Of a stretch of 64,000 nucleotides of DNA, positions 10,660 through 23,189 are shown in pieces. The notes beneath the pieces were generated by a model. It did no database searches. It was not told the DNA's origin and saw only the letters and a list, made by a program, of their open reading frames with translations. A program made the position numbers and the translations under genes. The stretch is from Aphis gossypii (Eukaryota > Arthropoda > Insecta > Hemiptera > Aphididae). The DNA lies in the NCBI RefSeq assembly GCF_020184175.1, contig NC_065530.1:34015260-34079259 (forward strand), written 5' to 3'. The first letter of the stretch is position 1. Each line of letters opens with the position of its first letter.

Positions 10660-11530
10660 AAGTTAGAGGTGAACCCTTAAGAAATATTCAAAAGTCGGTT
10701 CAAGCTTCAAAGTTTAAAGATTTAAATTTTTAAAACGCCGGTTGTCAGTTATAGATAATAAAGATATGATAACATTGATAACAAAATTTATCATGGAGTA
10801 AAAAAATTTTTTTCCATGATTTCCAACGGCTAGCTCTGTCTCTTTTGCTTAATATGATTTCTCTCTCTATGCGCGGTCCATAGTAGTTAATAGGTCTATG
10901 GTCCTTTGTATACCGTTAATAATACCGTATTAATAATTATCAACAACCATATACAATATAACCATAGTTACCAAAGTAACCAGTTGAAACTTTTTGAAAA
11001 CTGTTCGAAGTCAAAATTTTTTGTCATTAAAATATATTCAATATTGTCTTCTATAGTTCTATTATTTATGCACGTACGTGTAAACGTGTTAGTGGAACCC
11101 GCCATAATGGCGATATTAGATATGAAATTAAATTAGATTACATTCATGCAACTCTAACGTAAACGTTTCGAAATTTCGAATTTTGTTGATTTGTTTTCAG
11201 ATTAACATTTAAAACTGTCGCACGGAGATTATAGATATCTCTAAAATTATAATATAGTATATTTAAATAAATAAATTATTTAATTCAATATTTTTAATAA
11301 TTTATTGTTAAATACTTTGGAATATAATGATTATTTTATATTATGATATGATCAGTTAACTTTATTGATATAACTTAAATTCTTGAATCTATACAATTAA
11401 TTGTTAGAGTACATCTGAACTCCCAAGTAAGTACAAAAGAAATACATTTATTACAATCTACCTACTACATTTATTTTTACCTTATGGTATTTTGGATTTT
11501 CAGTATTGGTTTATTTATAACGATATTATC
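10660..11530. other. Upstream interval between transposon and CENP-M-like gene
   Basis: It holds a small inverted repeat (catggagtaaaa...ttttttccatg, about 10794-10819) that may be near the P-type element's end. The stretch before 11530 should hold the promoter of the + strand gene. I see no TATA box that I would defend. Confidence 0.35.
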
Positions 11531-12370
11531 ATGGCAGCAAGTAGCTCATCTTCTTGGTCAGACAAAAACGAACAAAAAGTTTTTAAATGTAGTGCAAAAG
11601 CAGCGACTAAACACCCTTTTTCCATACTCGTAAGACTTAAATTTTAATTAAGTAATTTTATTATGATTGTATTTTGGAATATATACGAGTAAAATAAAAA
11701 TGTAAAACAATTTTTATTGATTAGATGATTGGTAATACCAATTGGAGCACTCAAATAACAGATGCATTAATTGAGTATCATGAAAACAATCATGTTTCAA
11801 AGATTCAAGTGCACAAGGCACCAAGTGTAAAATCAGCACTGTCTACACTGTCCAGTGTATATGCTGATCTTGTAATTATTATGTTGGACATAAGTAAAAA
11901 TGATTGTTTAGTAGATGTAAGTACATACTTATTTTAATGCCTAACAATTAATAATTATTACAATAATAGTATTACTAATGTATATTTATTACTATAGGTA
12001 GAAGTTAATTTATTAGCCCTAGAACCAGCATTATTATGTGGCAGAACTATTTTAGTAAACCCGAAAAATAGTATTAAACGTAAAGATATGGGAGTTTCTT
12101 ATGAAAATATTGACAGTCTTAAAAGAAAATATAATTTACTTATTTTACATGGAAATATAGATGTAAGTAATTTTTTTTAAGTTTTAAAATATATGTGTGT
12201 GTACAAAATATTGTGTCATTAATAAAATTTATTGGTAAATGTAATGTACCTATTTGTTTCAGGATTACATTAGTAGAATGTTTTTAGCTAGAAGAATCAT
12301 GGTTTATTCCTATAAAATAAATAAAAACGGTTTACCAAACATTTTAGAGTTTAATTCTGTTGATATGTAG
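11531..12370 (+). CDS. CENP-M-like protein (inferred)
   Basis: Four exons (11531-11629, 11725-11916, 11998-12162, 12263-12370) keep frame through canonical GT..AG sites and give 187 aa. After a Ser-rich start comes a beta strand with HPFSILMIGN, then ADLVIIMLDISKND, LLCGRTILVNPK, YNLLILHGNIDD and RMFLARRIMVYS. This order of hydrophobic strands matches centromere protein M, a degenerate small-GTPase fold of about 180 aa that has lost its nucleotide-binding motifs and sits in the inner kinetochore CENP-H/I/K/M complex. I see no P-loop GxxxxGK, as expected for CENP-M. The match is from memory of the fold and length, not from an alignment; another small-GTPase relative is possible. Confidence 0.5.
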
Positions 12371-12426
12371 ACTAATAGATAATTTATTTATTTGTTTTTT
12401 TTTGTATAATTTATAATTACATTGTA

Positions 12427-12432
12427 AATAAA
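12427..12432 (+). terminator. Poly(A) signal of the CENP-M-like gene
   Basis: AATAAA lies 57 bp past the stop codon, in the short 169-bp gap between the two convergent stop codons. Confidence 0.6.
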
Positions 12433-12539
12433 ACAACATGTAAATACATGTAAATTATTTATTTATATATTTTCTACATTTATATCTCATTTATATAATT
12501 AATAAGCAACGAAATAATAAAAACAACTTTATTGTTTTA

Positions 12540-15500
12540 TTATATTGGTGAACTGCTGAATCCTCTGTCGGCATAATGTTTGGGTAGAGTCCGATCTGAA
12601 ACTTTTGGAAAACCTGGATCTCCTGGTACACATTGAGAACGAGACTCATGTATTCTCCATCCTGACTTCCTCTCCCAATTCTTCAAATAAAAATAAAATT
12701 TTAATGGCAATAGTCATTAGGGATATTCACAATTATTAATTATTTATGTATATTTTTTTAATAAAAATATTTTAGGTATTTATTATATTGTATAAGTTAA
12801 GGCTAAGCTGGTTTTACAGCTACATTGTCTATTGTGTCTAGAGTGTCCGTTTTACAATCAGTTTAAACTTCGGTTACTGATTTTACTGGCTGAATTAGTG
12901 GTTTAACTAATTGTAATATAGGCCCTTAGTGATTCTTATATCACATTCTGATTGGCTGCTGTAATTATCGTATTATTTACTAATCACCATCTACCTTCAA
13001 GTTTAGAAGAGTTACAGAGTTGGAATGAGCTCAACTTTAAGACATAACAACCAATCTAGCTGTGAAACTAACTTTATAAAATAATTATGTTAAAAAAAAA
13101 CATTATATTCAATTGAGAATCAAAACACTTAAAAGAATATTTTCTATGTATAAAAATGGATCCGTGTCTCCCTTGGTCATTGGGAAAATTTGCTTTTCTA
13201 AGTGGTGCTTGCACACGTTTTTTGAGAATCAAAATGGTCCATGAAAATGTCTTTTGTTTTAAACACCATTAAACCGTTAAATAACAAACTTAATATTGGG
13301 TAAAATTTGAATCATATTAGAGAATTAGCATTTTTAACAAACAACGAAGTGCACGAGGTCGACTAAAGAATATATAAAAATAAAAAAACAATTTACTTGT
13401 ATTGATATTGGTCAACAAATGTAGTACATGCTATAAAAATTTAAAAACAGAAATTTCTAAAACTTAAAATAAAACTTACATTTGTATTGTAAAGAACGTA
13501 GTATGCTCCAATATAAACAATACTGATTCCCATCAATAATTTGCTTGTTAAAAACCGAACATTGAAAGCAGCTCTTTCACCCTAAACAATAAAAATAATA
13601 AAATCGATTATTATTAATGTAGTATACATAAAAATTGAATTATTATTTGGCTATTATTATTATTATTATTTAAATTGAATGTTTATTATGCATTAACAAA
13701 TTGCAACATGTAAATTATTTATCTAAATGTTGAGCTATCATAGTTTTATACTAATAGCTATTATAAAAAAAAAAATTATTTATCTTATATAATATACTTA
13801 TTGTAACTTATAATAATAGTTTTGTTTAGTTAATTATTAATTATTAATTTTATTTTTTTGAAAATTTTGATTAGTATTGTGTATATTGTAGTCAGTCAGA
13901 TTTAACTTGTAACTATTTATGATGTCTCTATCTTTTGTTAAAGGGTTAACAACTGTTCATTAAATAAATTAAATTTAGAACACAATTAGGGTCGCATTTA
14001 AGATTTTGGCACCCGGTAAAAATTAAATCGTTCACTGCCCCTTTCTCTAGGGCGTATTTTAGGAAGATATACTTGGGTATTTGTCCTCCTCTCCCCGTGA
14101 AAATAAAAAATATACACTTTAATATAATTACTTTTAAATTTTATAAAACAGGAATAATTTAATGAAACAAAAAAAAAGTTATGAATTTTAACATTTCATA
14201 ATTAAACAATAATAATATTAAAACAACTTAAGTACTCCAATATAATATATATTATATTATATACCCTATATAAAGTATAATAACAAACTTATTTACACTT
14301 CACAGAAATGATGTAAATCATAACTTATATTATAATAAATTATTTTTTTTAAGAAATTAATATTATTATATCAATATTGATTTTCTTTCCATCATGATTA
14401 TCAGAATTTATTCAACATTTTGTACTTCTTTACTACTGCTCCTAAAAACTATAGCCGTCCGGTGTAATTGTACGCCCCTAATTGGGGCCCTGGACACAAT
14501 GTTACAAAAATGTTAAGTATTTAAAATTTAACCCTAGATTACACGCATTAAAAATATTCACAAGATTCTATGAACACGGTTTTTTTGACCGTATATTGAA
14601 ACATATTAATTAAAACTCGATAAATTGAAATAATCATTATTTTATTGTTTTAAAATAAATAAAAATTTTCAAATGCTTTTATTGATACTTATATAAACAA
14701 ATTAAACTTTCATAAGAATGTTATTACATAATATAAGGTTATATCATAGTATACGCACACAGTCTTTTAGACGGTTTTTTTGAATAGATAATGAACTTTG
14801 AACCCTTCTATAGTACAGACAACAAATTGTATTCAATTGGGAGTTGTATCTAATTTTAGTTTATCATCTTATTAGAAGGTCCCTAGGTTGGGTTAAATTA
14901 ATATTTCATATTTTTGAAGCAATGAACAAAATTCTAAAAGCCCGGTCGTTTTGACCATAATGTGTGTGCTCTAAGGTTAATAATATTTTGGTAACATATA
15001 TAGTAGTGCTGATCTGTCACAAATTGAATACCGAGACTATTAAGAATAAATGACCTATTGAAACCAAATTCTGATTGCATTATCATCTTCAGCATTACAT
15101 ATGCACGTATTTAAGATATAAAATTTGATTAATTATACTATGTTTTCTATCTTGCACTTGTATACAGATGTGTGTGTAAGAAATGGTATATTGGTGAAAT
15201 TTAAATGACTATAAATTTAAAACTTAGGCCAAGCGAAGAATTTTGATTGCACTAATATTTTTGAATCGTCAAGTTCAAAATGGCAAGAAAAGACTAAAAT
15301 ACATTTATGCTAATTATCTTAATGCATATTATGATAAAAACATTGTATTAGTATGGTAATTAAAAAAATTATATAATATATTATTGAAGTGTACATAGTA
15401 AACTAATAAGTAATAAACATTTTACTGTCCCCACTAATTGTCTAATTTTAAAAATACTGTCAACTCAATAATAACTGAATTCATGTTGTACACAAATATA

Positions 15501-15913
15501 TGCACATATATACACATATATACGTATATATACACATAAATAAAACATTATAAATAGGTTTTTACCTTTTAGTTTAATTTTTATAGTTAGTGAAAACAGT
15601 TTAGTATACTTACAATCCTTGGAGTCAATATATCTTGAAATATATTCATAGGGACTCTGAATGCACGTCTAATTGGATTGTTCAACTCATAGTAGATTTC
15701 AGGGACAACAACTGGTTCATCAGGAGACAGGTGTTGATCGTGTAAGAATTTTCTACGGAAAGCTCTTTCTTCATCGGTCATGTTAGTAAGTCGTTGTCTT
15801 ACAAATCTATGTCTTCCTTCCAAATCTATAGGTAATACACCACCAGTTTCACTAGATTGACCACTGGGGGTATCCACCGATTTGCTACTATAAAATCTTC
15901 GAATAACATTCAT
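12540..15913 (-). CDS. NDUFB6: NADH dehydrogenase 1 beta subcomplex subunit 6
   Basis: Exons on the minus strand are 15614-15913, 13480-13581 and 12540-12680, all phase 0, giving 180 aa. The N-terminus (MNVIRRFYSSKS) looks like a mitochondrial targeting sequence. The core RQRLTNMTDEERAFRRKFL then DQHLSPDEPVVVPE matches the family's xLRxLRRxWLKDQxLSPxEP block. Exon 2 supplies one membrane helix (KLLMGISIVYIGAYYVLY). The C-terminal exon has PGDPGFPKV like the family's tail. It is an accessory subunit in the membrane arm of respiratory complex I. Human NDUFB6 is 128 aa, so this one has an N-terminal extension. It faces the CENP-M-like gene tail to tail. Intron 1 hosts a piggyBac MITE and intron 2 a second MITE-like element. 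Confidence 0.88.
12798..13078. mobile_element. MITE-like element in NDUFB6 intron 2
   Basis: The left end aagctggttttacagctaca and the right end (reverse complement aagttagtttcacagctaga) match over about 18 of 23 bases. Flanks read ttaaggct and actttataa. I could not settle the target duplication, so the superfamily stays open. Confidence 0.5.
14532..14976. mobile_element. piggyBac-like MITE in NDUFB6 intron 1
   Basis: TTAA flanks both ends (14528-14531 and 14977-14980). The left end ccctagattacacgcatta resembles the reverse complement of the right end, ccttagagcacacacatta. Inside are words around ggtcgttttgacc and acggtttttttga at three places (14576, 14769, 14941). The 445-bp length and the absence of any frame fit a non-autonomous element. 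Confidence 0.7.
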
Positions 15914-17999
15914 TTTTTTAATTTTTCAAAAACACCTTATTTAAAAAGAAAAAGTTTTTGGAAAAAAATATTATAGAAATATAGTATTGACTATTGAGTA
16001 GGTAGTACTACAATACTAGGTAGGTAGTTGTTGATAAGAATATGCCAGAAAAATCAAAAATTTATATAAGGTTATCAGGAGAAAAATGATCATATGACAC
16101 TAATGTGACCAACGTTCTTTGAAAATGCAATCAGACTAGGCAACAGAATAAATTTATCATATTATGTATACAAATTAGTGATGTGAGCATTGTAAAATGT
16201 AAATTTACCATGTAAAATTTTACCGGTAAAGTAAATTTACAAAAAAATTTACAATTTACATTTTTTTACCGCTCAAACAGTTGAGTGACCACATTATTTG
16301 TATGTTTTTGTATTTTTTATCAAGATATTAGGATTATAATAATAATATAATAGGATTAATTTAACAGAAGCTGCTGTTTTCTTTATTCTATAACATGTTT
16401 TTTTGAAACATCAAAATTATTTTTATTTTATATTTTAGTAGGTATTTTACTATAATTAATAATTATTATTTTTAATTAAGCGATTAAATACTAATACTTT
16501 ATTTTATATTTATCTTGCCTTCTTTACATAATATTGTTAAAAAATAACTTGGGTGATAATATCAACATGTTATCCGATTTTACCACTATTTTTAGATGTG
16601 GCTACGTATTTTTTATTTATACGTCTGATTTTGCGAGTTTATTTTCAGATTTTACTAGAAAAGAACATGTAGCTTTTTTTGGTGATCAAATTTGGCACCC
16701 ATAACTATAGGATCTACACGTTGTTCGATTGGAAAAAAAATTCAAGTTAGGTATGTAGACAAATTTGCTAGATATTTATGGATCATTTTAAGATTTTATT
16801 GTGCTGAAGGAGTGTGAGTGACATGTACCAAAATGTACTGGCAATGTGGTTAAATTTTCAACCTTATTCGAAAGACATAACTTTCTATCTTAACTCTTAG
16901 CTAAATCAGTGTGGTAGCAGAAATATTTGATGTTACAATATATTTTTTTCATAAGCCTATATATATTTTTGTATCTTTCATCATGTCTTGAAACAGATAA
17001 TTCAACATTGGTTAGTACTTACTTCCTTTAGAAAATTTTAAGTTGAAAATTCACAATATTTTTCTAAATGATACAGTCATACAGAAGAACTGGAATAAGT
17101 AAAAAGTTTATAAAACAGAAATATTTTCATAATACTGGTTGAATATGAGATGGTTTTTCAACTCATTAGTTGGTTCCATCACTAATTTTTAAATTTTTTC
17201 TGTACTGCAGGACGTCATGAAGATTTTTTAAATACAATATTTATATAGATTTCTATGTATACCTAAATTTTTACTTTGCAATTAACTGAACTGCAAATCC
17301 AAGTAATGTTTTTTGGGCATACATTGATTATACTCCCTATTGTATTACTAATAGAAAAATACAAAATATTCTCAGAAATGTATGACAACAGATGGTCTTT
17401 GCGTAGAAATTTATCACATTCATTACAGTGACATTAAGAGAAAGTTATATCCATAGTTTTTTCCTGTCTTACAAGTGCATAACAGAAAATTATGTTTAGC
17501 AGTTTACATTTAGCTTCTATAATTTAAAAATTAAAAGCAATTGACTTATTATGGAAATCAATTGTAAAAACATTCTGACATTTCTGAGTTTATTTGATAA
17601 TTCAATTTTTTAGTGAGTCTTACACATATAGCACAATTTAATAAAGCTCACAAAGTTGAACTACGGATAGAACATAAACATACCAAAACAAATTATGATC
17701 TAATTGTCAACTTTTATTACAAGTCAATTCATTAAAAGTTTAAACTAATAAAGCTAAATGTGAGTAACTGAACATACATTGGTTGTTACGCACTTTATGA
17801 CAGTCACAACAAATGTAAAGTGTAGTCATCTTAATGACTAGTACATTTTAAAACTACTAAAATAGTATGCAGCAATGTGTCTCCTTCAGTACTTAATTTA
17901 ATCTTGAAACAAATATCAAAATAAAAATATTAAACAATAATTATGATTTATGTTATTTTATAGTATAATGTACAGATAAATAATAAAGTTATTACATTA
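15914..17999. other. Intergenic, NDUFB6 to TBL3
   Basis: No gene is seen. At 16190-16271 the word gtaaatttac and its relatives recur in both orientations, which looks like the end of a hAT-type repeat. The rest is unremarkable A+T-rich DNA. Confidence 0.5.
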
Positions 18000-20900
18000 T
18001 TATTGATTTGACAAATGAGGTGCCATACAATTAGTTGTGTAACGTAAAAGTTGTAAATTTGTCATTAATGTGGTTAGTCGCCTAAAGTGTCGTTCACTGT
18101 ATGCCATTAATCCTTGTAATTTTTCTTGATTAATAGTTAATTTTCCCAACATAATATCTTCCAGCAGAATATTTAAAACAAGCTAAAATATATTTTAAAT
18201 TATATAATAAATATTTAACTGCAGATAAAAACATTGTTAAATACTTGTGCCGCAAGACAATATTTTCCATTGCTATTCCAATCAACTATATAATTCAAAA
18301 GTCTTTCTTTGTGTTCTTGATTGATATTTTCAAAAACCATTTTTAAATCTTGTCCTTGACCTTGTTTAGATAAAGCTACAAAAATAGAATAGTTTAATAT
18401 TAATCAATAAAATAAATGATAAATACTTGTAGTAAACTAACTTTGTATTATTTTTAGTGCCGTGTTTGGCCTTTCTAATGTAATAGACATTTTAAGAGCT
18501 GGTAATAATTGTTCATTTTGTAATAGGTTTTGTAATTGTTGGTCTTGTAATGCTTTAGTTTGGTTAGCAGCTGCTTCAGAGATTCTTACTTCTTCAGTAC
18601 GATCATGCCAAACTACTAATCTTGAATCAGTACCTCCAGTTATCATAATTGAACCATCATCCACAACTTATAACAATGATAATAATAATTATTTTATTGC
18701 AAAGTTAATTATTAACTTTATTTCAACAATAACAATAACTATATAATATGCAATATAAGTGTAAATGTATATCAATATTGAAGCATCCTCTATGAGTTAA
18801 GTTTATGATAGAGGATTTATCAATTAAATCTCAACTCATAAAAATACACTAATATTAAATAAAATGTATTTATGAAATAATAGCATTGCAATAAAATTAA
18901 ATATATTAGCATACACTGCATTACAACTATAAATTAATTAAATATTAAATAATAGATACATCAAAATTTTTGACATAACTTTTGAAAGATTTTATAAAAG
19001 TTTAACGTATTAATATTTAATGTTCAACATAAACTTAAAGCTTTATACAAAACACTTAATTAAGATTTGGCAAGATATATGTTTATATTTATAAAGTTTA
19101 ATTAGAGCAGATAAATTATAACTCTTTCATATTTACTTATTTTATAAATTAAGATGATAATAGTTTGCGTAGATATTTTTAATAAATATTTGATAATGTG
19201 ATTAAATATTAGTAGTAACAATAAGTTCAGATAAATATTTATTAAATGTGCTTTCATAAATAGATACTATCCCCTTTAAGTCTATAATCAACAATTAGAC
19301 CTACATATTTTAAATCTATAACGTTTTCTAGTTGAACATACTGTGATCCATATGTATACAGTAAAACTTCTCTATAATGGACCTTCTATTAGATGGAATC
19401 CTCCTTATAACGGAAAATGTCAATAGTCTCGGTTCAAATAATATAATATATTTCTACCTCTCTATAGCGGAAAAAAATTGTTGGTCCCAAGCAATTCCAT
19501 AATAAAGAGGTTTTCACGTAATTCAAAATAGTATTACAATTAAAAAATGAATATTAATATTAATTCTTACTTGATAAGGCCCAAACTTTAGATGAATGTT
19601 TATCAAGTGTAGCTATACATTCACTTGTTTTTAGACACCAAATTTTAACTAGACCATCACCTCCACAACTAGCTACTTGAGTACCATGATTTAAGAAACC
19701 ACCCTTTAATACTGATGAATCATGACTCTCCAATGTCTAAAATACATCAAATGCATTAATTTTTAAGTTATTTGAATAAATATTTTATCATTTTACTTTA
19801 AGACAAGAATAATCAGCCATAGACCATATTTTTAAAGTAGTATCTGCTGACGACGATAACAGTACTTGATCTATAGGAGAAAAGCGTACACACCATACAC
19901 CTCGTTTATGGCCTCTGCATACTCCAAGAACTGATAAATCGCTTGCAGACCATATCTACTCACACAATAATATATATAATGTTAATTAGCATTTTGTAAT
20001 AGTTATTTAGAAACAAATTGGTAATTACTTTAATTAATTTGTCTTGAGAGCCAGTAGCAATTGTCTGATAATTAGGCGCTATGCAAATACTATTTATATC
20101 TTTTTCATGCCCAACTTCAGTTAACTTGACACTCAAAATATGTTGCTCATCTTTTAAAAGGTATTATTAAAGTGTTATTAAAATGTTTTTTTTTTTTTTT
20201 TTTACAAAATTAATAGTTATTATTAATTATTTCTATAAATTTATACCATTTTTGAAAGTTTTGGGGAGTTTCCAAAGTTTTAATGTAGTATCTGTACTGG
20301 CAGAGACAATAAAATCTAAAGATTTAGAAATAGCTACTGTATTTATTGCGCCTGTATGCCGGGTTCCAATAGCAACACAATTAGCTGTCCTGCTTACATT
20401 ACAATACAACCATACTCTAATGCTGTGATCCTAAACATAAGTTGTGTATAATAATATAATTTAGCATTATTTATTTATATATTTATTTATTAATAAATAC
20501 ATTAAAGTCTTACTTTACTGCTAGATATAAGAAAGTTTTTATAAGAAGCTAAACATAACACTGTATCTGTATGGCCCTTTAGTCGTTTACAGCAAACTCC
20601 CAGTTCAACTTTATCTATTTCACAATCTCCATCACTTTCAATTTTTTTTTTATGCCATGGAAATAAGTAAATATCACAGCTATTAATAGCGACAGCTAAA
20701 CTACGACTGCATTCATTACCCAAAAGTGCGACATCAAGAATTTCATCGTTTGAACCAATTAACTGAAAAAAAAAAAATTATAAATTTTTAATTTATTAAT
20801 ATTTTAATTAACAAACCGTTAGTTTAGAATGCTGAGGTCCAAAACTTTGTAATGTAACAGTGTTATCAACATAACAAATTGCTAATGTAGACCGAGTTTC

Positions 20901-23189
20901 ATTAAAAATCATATTTGTTATACTTTTAGTAGATTTTATGGATTGACTATCAGCATTATATTCCTTAGAAATGGGGACATTATTTTTTACATCCCATACG
21001 TGTAATTCACCTAAATATTTAATATAATTAGTAAATAGCAAACATTAATTTATATTTTATATGATTAAGAGATGTAGCAACCATTTTCTCCTCCAACAGC
21101 AACACAAATACCACTAGGAATGACATGGGTATTTTTTAATTCATTATTCAAATCTTGAAGATAAAAACCTTCCTCAGGTAATACTACCATTGTTTCTAAA
21201 CAGTCATATAATGCCACCATCTTTAACTGTGATTTTGATTCTAGGTCCCATAAAATAACAACTTTGTCTCTGCCACAACTTTTTAATAAACAATATATTA
21301 ATACAAAAATTGAAAATTAATTATTATCTTATAATATTACCTTATAAGATATTGTTTTTTGTAGAAAGTTAATTCTGTTACAGTACTAAAATGTCCTTGT
21401 AATTTAAATAAATGCTTCCCGTCATCACAATTCCAGACATGGATTTCGCTCTGTAAATCAGCAGCAAAAAGCCAATACTCTGATTTTGATAACTGCAAAA
21501 ATTTCATGGCACTTATAAGACCTTGTGCTCCATGCAGTGCATATAAACAATGAGCTTTTTCTGATTGCCATAATCTTATAATAGAGTCAGTCCCTCCAGA
21601 AGCAATAATTTGATCACTAGTAATAGATAATTTTGTAACAGGACCTTTATGAAGATGACGCCAAGATTTGGTTAATTTTCTTTCTAAAAATAAAAAATTT
21701 TTTTAAAAATGTTGCTAAAAATATAATTAACAATTATTTTTTTACCATTAAAATCCCATGTGCATAATAATCCACTCTTGTGAGAAGTTATTAGATTTTT
21801 ACCAGTTGGATCTAAGGTAAATGCAATTACAGAATCAGTGCTTTCGTCTTCTTCATCTTCTTCATCGCCAGTTTTAACAGATTCAGTACGTTGAGGTATG
21901 GTACCAGCTAATGTAGTTGTTTCAATATTTAATATTGATACTCTAGGGCCACATTGGCATAATAAATTATGACCATCTGGTGTCCACTAAAGGATATAAG
22001 AAAATATTTTATTAATGAATTATTATGAAATAAATCATTAAAAGTTTCTTTTATGTCAAAAGTTAATACATTTAATAAATAGTTTCAATGTACCTAATTT
22101 AATCATAATATTTTTGAGAATGTAAATATAAAAAAACAATTAAAACGAAGATTACAGTATTTCTATATTTGAAATAAATTACAAATGAGTTGAAGATATT
22201 ATCAAATGTCTTATTTATTATTTTCAAAATATTTAGATTTTGTAATGAAAACATTAATATAATATAATATAAAAATAAATGAAATATATAATGTTAAAAT
22301 GTTGGAACACAAATAAAATAACATTCTAATAAAAAATAGATAATTATTTATATGAATAAAATAAAAATATAATTTACTTCAATATGACCTCCAGTATAAA
22401 ATTCTTTTTGCACATATTCAGGTTTAAATCTATAAGATAAAAATAAAAAAGTATATAATATTATAATTTAATAAGTTGTATTCAAGTAATATAAGTTTAT
22501 TAGGATAAGGTTCCAAACATATTATATTTACATAATTTTGTTAGAATATAGTAGTAGACCTTATTTGAAGTAAGATGATAATTTATTGGGTGAAATCGGG
22601 AATTTATATACCCATTATTTTATTTTTTTTTTAAATAATTTTGATGATTGATTATCTGCTATAATATTATTAACTATTAGTTATAGATAATGGATATCAT
22701 GTAAGTTGTAAGTAGGAAAAATGAATGTATTTATTGATAAAAATATTTGCTAAGCAGAAACGCAAAGAAATAGAGACTATTATATCATACAATGTAACCA
22801 ATAAATCAAATTGGTATTAAAACTTGTGTAGAAGTTTTGAAAAACAATTATAAAGTAATCTAGATTTAAATCAAATAATAAAAATATTAAAAAAGAATAA
22901 TAATAGTAAAAGAGTTGTAAAAATTATTTGATATGATTACTAAAATTACAGACTTATTTAAGAGGACTGTTCTAAATACTAAGCTACTTAAACAAATAAT
23001 TAACTATGAAATGTATATTATCGTTTATAAAAAACGCATAATATAAATTTAAGGGAGCACTAAATTGAAAAAATTCAAACATACAAAACAATGTCATGTA
23101 ATAAATTAAGTGTGACAAGTGTGCTTGGACTATAGATATCTTTAAATGTAAAATATATCAACTTACATTTCTCTTAACTTAATAGACAT
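18000..23189 (-). CDS. TBL3: Transducin beta-like protein 3 (UTP13), WD40 protein
   Basis: Fourteen minus-strand exons read without a break: 23167-23189, 22378-22429, 21746-21986, 21341-21683, 21082-21278, 20817-21010, 20514-20762, 20247-20430, 20029-20150, 19797-19955, 19571-19736, 18442-18666, 18245-18375 and 18000-18182. They sum to 822 aa; human TBL3 is 808. WD40 blades are plain (SASTDTTLKLWKLPK, ATGSQDKLIKIWSAS, LLSSSADTTLKIWSM, CGGDGLVKIWCLK, ITGGTDSRLVVWHD). An acidic insert (GDEEDEEDES) follows the first blade. The C-terminal exons form the UTP13 domain (RRLTNLMTNLQLLRYTTNCM). The protein belongs to the UTP-B part of the small-subunit processome, acting on pre-rRNA in the nucleolus. 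Introns carry a Tigger-type MITE. Confidence 0.93.
19359..19518. mobile_element. pogo/Tigger-like MITE in a TBL3 intron
   Basis: The left end cagtaaaacttctctataat and the right end (reverse complement cgtgaaaacctctttattat) are imperfect inverted repeats of the pogo/Tigger kind. The dinucleotide TA flanks both sides (19357-19358 and 19519-19520). It is 160 bp long with no frame, and lies between exons 11 and 12. Confidence 0.8.
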
